Of a stretch of 9,610 bases of DNA, positions 7,232 to 9,610 are shown one piece after another (within the stretch, counting starts at the first letter, position 1; every line of letters begins with the position of its first letter). Source of the stretch: an uncultured Bacteroidales bacterium (GTDB taxonomy: Bacteria > Bacteroidota > Bacteroidia > Bacteroidales > P3). The position numbers and the translations under genes are program-made. The DNA is taken from assembly GCA_947179195.1 (NCBI GenBank), contig CAMXAS010000035.1, positions 1-9,610 on the forward strand, in the 5' to 3' direction. The notes beneath the pieces are model-generated. The model did not search any database, was not told the DNA's origin, and saw only the letters and a list, made by a program, of their open reading frames with translations.

Positions 7232-8539
7232 ATGAAACGATTCGCCAAATACGGCCTGCTCCCGGGCCTGTTCTCGCTGACGGCCCTCTGTCTTTCGCCC
7301 GACGCCCGCGCCCAATACACCGTGGAGTCGGTGCAGGGCGTTACCGAAACGCCCATGGGACGCGGCCTGTTCTACTACCTGCCGCAGAACGGCGTCGAAC
7401 TGCGGCTGACCGTCGAAAAGACGACGTACAAGAAAGGTATATACGGCGACTACGCCGCCAAACTCCTGGGCATCGACAACTATATCAAAGAGGAGAAAAG
7501 CGTATATAAAATCGTGTCGGCCGAACTGCGCAACACCGTGCAGCCCGACCCGCAACAGCAGTTCTGCATCTATGCTTCCCGCCCCGACCAGTTCCCCGAC
7601 CTGAGCCTGTCGCCGGACGGCATCCTCGCCTCGGTGAACCATCCCAAGCCCTGCCTGCAAAAGATGGGGACGGGTGATGGCTCCCGCCCGCGTCAAGGCG
7701 GCGAACACCGCAGCAGCATCGGCTCGCTGGGCGTCAAGGCCCCCTTCGCCGACCTGAACGTCTATGAAAAATACGACACCACCTATGTGGAGGAGTGGAA
7801 AGACACGACGCGCGTGTTGCGCACGGTGCTCACGCCCGTGGTGGAAGCCAAGAGCCTGGCGCAGAAAGCCGAGGAAATCGCCAACCTCATCATCGAAAGC
7901 AAGAAATACCGCATCGACCTGCTGACGGGCCTGCAGGAAGTGAACTACGCGCCTCAGACCATCCAGTTCATGTACGACCACCTACTGCAAATCGAAAACG
8001 AATATATGGAAAGCTTTACGGGCGTCATCAGCCGTTCGGAAGCGCATTACACGTTCCGCATCGACATCGGCGACACGACGACCTGCTACCCCGTGGCTTT
8101 CTTCGACGCGCAAAACGGCATCCAGCCGATAACGCCCGACGAACGCGCGATGGCCAAGCCGGGCGACGAAGACGTGCTCTGCATCAAACTCTCGCCCCTG
8201 CCCTATGCCGGCGACCAGGCGCTGATTTGCGAACAGAGCCGTCTGGACTTGAAGAAGCCGACGCCCAAGGGCATCCACTACCGCCAGCCGCAGGCCGTCA
8301 CCGCGCAGGTACGCCTCGGCGCGCAGCCGTTGCAACAGGCCGACCTGTTCGTGGCCCAATGGGGCGACGTGCTCGTGCTGCCCGTGGTGAAGGGCGCGAT
8401 GATTCAGCTGGACCCGACGACCGGCGCGCTGATATACATGGGACGTCCGTTTGAGCCGGCCGAACCGCGCCGGCCTATGCCTCACCCCGCTAAAACCTTT
8501 AACCATGGCGACTGTCCGTTCCAAGAACCGCAAGAATAA
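7232..8539 (+). CDS. Exported DUF4831-family protein of unknown function
   Basis: This is a 435-residue protein with a Sec signal peptide: MKRFAKYG, a hydrophobic core at about 8-21, and likely cleavage after ARA27 before QYTVESVQG. No lipobox is present, so it is probably periplasmic. I recognise the DUF4831 pattern: GLFYYLPQNGVELRLTVEKT (about 45-64), then a tract on a 'YAAKLLGI' segment, then PDP and LSPDGIL (about 126-132). There is also a central segment VEAKSLAQKAEEIANLIIE (about 205-223) and a C-terminal beta-rich half. The assignment is from memory of the family, which is confined largely to Bacteroidota and has no known activity. A Gly/Arg/Ser-rich linker (about 146-165) separates the halves. 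The last 30-odd residues are Pro-rich, and their coding sequence runs 35 bases into the next gene, so the tail is probably not conserved. At 435 residues it seems longer than most members I recall. Confidence 0.75.
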   Translation: MKRFAKYGLLPGLFSLTALCLSPDARAQYTVESVQGVTETPMGRGLFYYLPQNGVELRLTVEKTTYKKGIYGDYAAKLLGIDNYIKEEKSVYKIVSAELRNTVQPDPQQQFCIYASRPDQFPDLSLSPDGILASVNHPKPCLQKMGTGDGSRPRQGGEHRSSIGSLGVKAPFADLNVYEKYDTTYVEEWKDTTRVLRTVLTPVVEAKSLAQKAEEIANLIIESKKYRIDLLTGLQEVNYAPQTIQFMYDHLLQIENEYMESFTGVISRSEAHYTFRIDIGDTTTCYPVAFFDAQNGIQPITPDERAMAKPGDEDVLCIKLSPLPYAGDQALICEQSRLDLKKPTPKGIHYRQPQAVTAQVRLGAQPLQQADLFVAQWGDVLVLPVVKGAMIQLDPTTGALIYMGRPFEPAEPRRPMPHPAKTFNHGDCPFQEPQE

Positions 8540-8792
8540 AGGGAAAGGCGGCAAGCCGCAGCGTCCCAAGGTCAAATACTGCAAGGTGGCTTTCTCCATT
8601 TCGGAGAAGGAGAAAAACGAGTTGTTGCAGTTCTGCGCACACGACGGCATCGCGCTGAAAGCCTTGTACAAGAAGGCCGCCCGCCTCTATGTCAAGGAGC
8701 GGAGCGAACAGTTGCGCAAAGAGGAGGAACTGTCCGAGAACCAACTCGACCTGTTCAAGCCGATTCCTTACCAGACCAAATTGATTTTTTAA
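8505..8792 (+). CDS. Small basic protein, possible ribbon-helix-helix DNA-binding fold, unknown function
   Basis: This is a 95-residue protein. I place the start at the ATG at 8505, which is followed at once by a Lys/Arg-rich tail. The same frame is open back to 8451, but that part reads as an out-of-frame shadow of the DUF4831 gene. Residues 5-27 are strongly basic (11 K/R), flexible and Gly-rich. Residues 23-33 (VKYCKVAFSIS) look like one strand. Residues 34-47 and 50-70 look like two helices joined by a DGIA turn, the order found in MetJ/Arc-type ribbon-helix-helix proteins. A charged segment follows (EQLRKEEELSENQ), then a C-terminal DLFKPIP...LIF. Similar small proteins occur in Bacteroidota as conserved hypotheticals, as far as I recall. 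DNA binding is an inference from fold order only. It overlaps DUF4831 by 35 bases and lies 11 bases before kdsA. Confidence 0.7.
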   Translation: MATVRSKNRKNKGKGGKPQRPKVKYCKVAFSISEKEKNELLQFCAHDGIALKALYKKAARLYVKERSEQLRKEEELSENQLDLFKPIPYQTKLIF

Positions 8793-8803
8793 GCCTTTTA
8801 ACC

Positions 8804-9610
8804 ATGAAACCGGCCTTTTTATCGACTTATTATCCGGGTGAACCCCTTGCCAAGGGCAAGGCGGGGGCTGACGCGCCGTTTTTCCTGATGGCGGGCCCCT
8901 GCGTTATCGAAAACGAAGAGATGCCGTTCCAAATCGCTGAATATATACAGAAACTCTGCCGGGAACGCGGCATCCCGTTTGTATTCAAGGCGTCCTACCG
9001 CAAGGCCAACCGCTCGCGGGAGGACTCTTTCCAGGGCATAGGCGACGAAAAGGCGTTGAAGGTGCTCTCGGACGTGAAGCGGCGCTACGGCCTGCCGGTG
9101 GTGACCGACATCCATACGGCCGAGGAGGCGGCGACGGCGGCCGCGGTGGCCGACGTATTGCAGATTCCGGCATTTTTATGCCGGCAGACCGATTTGTTGC
9201 ACGCGGCCGCCCGCACCGGACGCTGTGTCAATATCAAGAAGGGGCAGTTCCTGGCGCCGGGCGCCATGGGCTTTGCCGTGGACAAGGTGCGGCGGGCGGC
9301 GGATGCCGCCCACGTCGCCGCCGACGTCATGCTTACCGAGCGCGGCACCACCTTCGGCTATCAGGACTTGGTGGTCGATTTCCGCAGCATCCCGCTCATG
9401 CAGGCCTGCGGCGTGCCCGTGTTGACCGACATCACGCATTCGTTGCAGGAGCCCAACCAAAGCGGCGGGGTGACGGGCGGACAGCCCGCCATGATCGAGA
9501 CGCTGGCCAAGGCGGCCATCGCCGTGGGCTCGGACGGCATCTTCCTTGAGACGCACCCCGAGCCGGCCAAGGCCCTCTCCGACGGCGCCAATATGTTGCC
9601 GCTCGCCCGC
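8804..9610 (+). CDS. kdsA: 3-deoxy-8-phosphooctulonate synthase (KDO-8-phosphate synthase), 3'-truncated by window end
   Basis: The frame stays open from the ATG at 8804 to the last base, giving 269 residues, so only the final few residues are missing (the family is about 260-285). The enzyme condenses phosphoenolpyruvate with arabinose-5-phosphate to give KDO-8-phosphate, the committed cytoplasmic step to the KDO sugar of LPS. Family blocks are FKASYRKANRS (61-71), VVTDIH (99-104), LQIPAFLCRQTDL (119-131), NIKKGQFLAPGAMG (143-156), FGYQDLVVD (184-192), DITHSLQEPN (209-218), VGSDGIFLETHPEP (241-254) and SDGANMLPL (259-267). Cys33 (AGPCVIE), His212, Glu249 and Asp260 occupy the metal positions of the metal-dependent class. 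The His-Glu and Glu-Asp spacings (37 and 11) equal those I recall for the Aquifex enzyme (His185, Glu222, Asp233). E. coli-type enzymes have Asn instead of Cys. It follows the small basic protein by 11 bases with no separate promoter visible. Confidence 0.96.
   Translation, partial: MKPAFLSTYYPGEPLAKGKAGADAPFFLMAGPCVIENEEMPFQIAEYIQKLCRERGIPFVFKASYRKANRSREDSFQGIGDEKALKVLSDVKRRYGLPVVTDIHTAEEAATAAAVADVLQIPAFLCRQTDLLHAAARTGRCVNIKKGQFLAPGAMGFAVDKVRRAADAAHVAADVMLTERGTTFGYQDLVVDFRSIPLMQACGVPVLTDITHSLQEPNQSGGVTGGQPAMIETLAKAAIAVGSDGIFLETHPEPAKALSDGANMLPLAR

Noticed and set aside
6731..7981. Very long antisense open frame (416 codons) opposite dedA and DUF4831
   Set aside because: It spans the boundary of two well-supported + strand genes and has the same shadow composition. 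Its length reflects few stop codons in this frame of GC-rich DNA, not coding signal.
8451..8504. Longer N-terminus for the small basic protein
   Set aside because: The extra 18 residues lie fully inside the DUF4831 gene and look like out-of-frame sequence. The ATG at 8505 begins the basic tail and has the same context as kdsA.

Overview
The window reads as a compact, GC-rich (roughly 60% by eye) chromosomal segment of a Bacteroidota member. A gut Bacteroidales such as an Alistipes/Rikenellaceae-like organism is my best guess. The grounds are a DUF4831-type exported protein, a lipoprotein membrane-fusion protein, a TAnnTTTG-type promoter element, little Shine-Dalgarno sequence, and the metal-dependent class of KDO-8-phosphate synthase. 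All nine complete or near-complete genes and the cut TetR gene lie on the + strand, with gaps of 4 to 31 bases and two ATGA overlaps. No RNA gene, CRISPR array, insertion sequence or convincing hairpin terminator was seen, and no non-genic stretch reaches 300 bases.

Region 1 (start to 6549) is a seven-gene efflux operon: a TetR-family repressor (5' end outside the window), a TolC-like outer-membrane factor, a lipoprotein HlyD/YbhG-like adaptor, two ABC ATPases and two ABC-2 permeases. The layout parallels the E. coli cecR-ybhG-ybhF-ybhS-ybhR cluster. Two things differ: a dedicated outer-membrane channel gene is built in, and the double-ATPase protein YbhF is represented by two separate genes. 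The two ATPases are complementary. The first has an LSGGM signature but has lost the Q-loop Gln (Gly) and the H-loop His (Pro). The second keeps Gln and His but has LPLGW in place of the signature. Paired as a heterodimer they would make one consensus and one degenerate ATP site.

Region 2 (6550 to the end) looks like a second transcription unit. A TATCTTTG element sits only seven bases before the ATG of a DedA-family membrane protein. It is followed by a secreted DUF4831 protein, a small basic protein with a possible ribbon-helix-helix core, and kdsA, which is cut by the window end close to its natural C-terminus. DedA proteins (undecaprenyl-phosphate recycling and envelope homeostasis) and KdsA (the KDO sugar of LPS) both point to envelope biogenesis.

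Nothing here is a wholly new system. The most distinctive feature is the split, asymmetric ATPase pair in a self-contained tripartite efflux operon. The small protein before kdsA and the DUF4831 protein are the least understood genes.
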